Origin: Deltaproteobacteria bacterium
Lineage (GTDB): Bacteria; Myxococcota_A; Polyangia; Polyangiales; Ga0077539
DNA: 64,000 nucleotides
Assembly (NCBI GenBank): GCA_030694465.1
Contig: JAUXYJ010000038.1
Coordinates: 1 to 64,000 of the forward strand
Reading direction: 5' to 3'
The translations under genes were made by a program, and so were the position numbers. Under the pieces are notes generated by a model, which was not told the origin of the DNA, did not search any database, and was given only the letters and a program-made list of their open reading frames with translations. Positions 63,041 to 64,000 of the stretch are shown here, piece after piece (position 1 is the first letter of the stretch; every line of letters starts with the position of its first letter).

Positions 63041-63571
63041 TCAGCGGACGCGTTGACCGGCGACCAAGCGGGCGAGCTGCTCTGAGATCACTTGGTTTTC
63101 GCTGACCGAGTAGCCCTGACGCTCGCGCGCGATGTTGCCCGTGCGGTCAATCCAGACGCTGAAGGGCGGGCTCGCGGGGACCTGAAACTGGTTCTTCACC
63201 GACGAGTTTTCGTCCCACACCACGGGATACGTGAGGCCCAACGTGCGCACGCGGTTGGGCGCGTTTGCGATGGTCTGTCCGTTGTCCATGGCGATGGCGA
63301 CGACGGTCAAACGACCTGCGTATTGTCGGTACATTTGCTCATAGAACTGCATCTCTTGCATGCACGGCGCGCAGGTTGTTTCCCAAAACAGGATCACCAC
63401 GGGGCGACGACCGATGTGGTCTGAGAGGCGAAAGAGCGAGCCGCGAACCCCTGTCGGCGGCCTGAGCGAAAACGTCGGCGCGCGAGCCCCAACCGCGGCC
63501 TGAACAAAGGGAGACTGCACTGCAAGTGCGATCGAGAGAGAGAGCATCCCCAGTCGTTGCAACGTCTTCAT
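63041..63571 (-). CDS. TlpA-like periplasmic thioredoxin-fold protein
   Basis: A 176-residue protein with a signal peptide (IALAVQSPFVQA) and a thioredoxin fold with ETTCAPCMQEM (CXXC near residue 72), then VAIAMDNG, YPVVWDENSSVKNQFQV and PPFSVWIDRTG. It is predicted to carry out thiol exchange in the periplasm, perhaps for cytochrome maturation. It ends 7 bases after the megasynthase stop, convergent. Confidence 0.9.
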   Translation of the reverse strand: MKTLQRLGMLSLSIALAVQSPFVQAAVGARAPTFSLRPPTGVRGSLFRLSDHIGRRPVVILFWETTCAPCMQEMQFYEQMYRQYAGRLTVVAIAMDNGQTIANAPNRVRTLGLTYPVVWDENSSVKNQFQVPASPPFSVWIDRTGNIARERQGYSVSENQVISEQLARLVAGQRVR

Positions 63572-63857
63572 GTCTCCGTTGGACTAACAGACCCGGGAGA
63601 AGATTCAAACCCCTCGCGCGAAGGCGGACAAGAGCCTCCCCGAGCAAGCGGCACCGCCTGTAGGTTGCTGGATCCGGGCAGAACGCGGTATTCGTTCGCG
63701 CGAATTGCACGTTGGACCTGCATGTCGAAGGCCGTCATGCTGCCGATGGGTTGAATGTTTCACGCAGCTCTATGATCGCGGTCGGCACTTGAGAGAGTCG
63801 CTCGCTGCAGGCTTAAGACATCGCACGCATCCATTGCGAGAACAGGGACTTTTCCCC

Positions 63858-64000
63858 ATGAAACTCATGAATATTTCGTGCCTCGGAGCGCTGTTGCTCA
63901 CGGCCGCTAGCGCATGTTCGCCGCCAGTCACTCCGCCGGGCGACGTGACACCGTCCGAGGCCAGCGCGGATGCCATGCCGGACATCGTCGAGGGTCCGTA
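63858..64000 (+). CDS. Lipoprotein gene, truncated by the window end
   Basis: An ATG at 63858 preceded by AGGGAC begins MKLMNISCLGALLLTAASAC, a clear lipoprotein signal with lipobox; the mature start is acidic and Pro-rich (SPPVTPPGDVTPSEASADAMPD). The frame is open to the end of the window. The 286-base gap before it (63572-63857) has no ORF I trust. Confidence 0.7.
   Translation, partial: MKLMNISCLGALLLTAASACSPPVTPPGDVTPSEASADAMPDIVEGP

Noticed and set aside
63921..63960. CCGCCGGGCGACGTGACACCG near the right end as a thirteenth palindrome copy
   Set aside because: The right arm does not pair with the left arm; only the GGCGACGT half matches.

Overview
The window looks like chromosomal DNA from a high-GC member of the Myxococcota, probably of the Polyangia/Sandaracinus type. 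The evidence is strong GC bias at third codon positions, many lipoproteins and FHA/Ser-Thr kinase proteins, a MYXO-CTERM-like C-terminal tail (gene at 29730), a GldG/DUF4340 ABC transporter operon, and a two-gene PUFA-synthase-like megasynthase whose second protein ends in an acyltransferase domain, as in myxobacterial Pfa3. I see no tRNA, rRNA, CRISPR array, prophage or insertion sequence.

Layout. 1-5.3 kb: tail of an unknown gene, then a minus-strand ABC operon (ATPase, permease, GldG-like and DUF4340 auxiliary proteins). 5.7-16.2 kb: VWA-like lipoprotein, unknown lipoprotein, V4R-like protein, a single-chain fused 5-oxoprolinase (PxpA-PxpB-PxpC), a copper P-type ATPase, a LEA14-like lipoprotein and a DUF1993 protein. 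15.1-22.8 kb: a LytS/LytTR two-component pair followed by a complete adaptor/TolC/RND efflux operon. 22.8-29.5 kb: membrane protein, a MinD-like/J-like/RodZ-HTH fusion, HNH nuclease, selA, and the rpsF-rpsR-rplI ribosomal operon with a repeat-tailed bS6. 29.7-46.9 kb: MYXO-CTERM-like protein, two very small ORFs, HAD phosphatase, citrate synthase, an envC-like/ftsX/ftsE division operon, aldo/keto reductase, AEC transporter, metallophosphoesterase, Rieske protein, TetR regulator, prepilin peptidase, helical-repeat protein, and a membrane Ser/Thr kinase convergent with an FHA protein carrying a dead NtrC-like module. 47.1-63.6 kb: an oxidoreductase, a lipoprotein, the 14-kb megasynthase pair (KS-MAT-ACP-KR-DH, then KS-CLF-DH-DH-pseudoDH-acyltransferase) and a TlpA-like thioredoxin. 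A truncated lipoprotein gene runs off the right end.

The most unusual signals are: (1) twelve copies of a 15-20 bp perfect or near-perfect palindrome (full form ACCCGGCGACGTCGCCGGGT), mostly just after stop codons or between convergent genes but also in frame inside five genes; (2) an over-represented TGCAAATTC motif; (3) the megasynthase locus, which has one ACP, no adjacent enoylreductase or phosphopantetheinyl transferase, and an HX4E acyltransferase; (4) several proteins with altered catalytic motifs (MinD-like R15, J-like SPD, Rieske CX3H, aldo/keto reductase tetrad, dead NtrC module). All functional assignments are by reading motifs; no database search was run.
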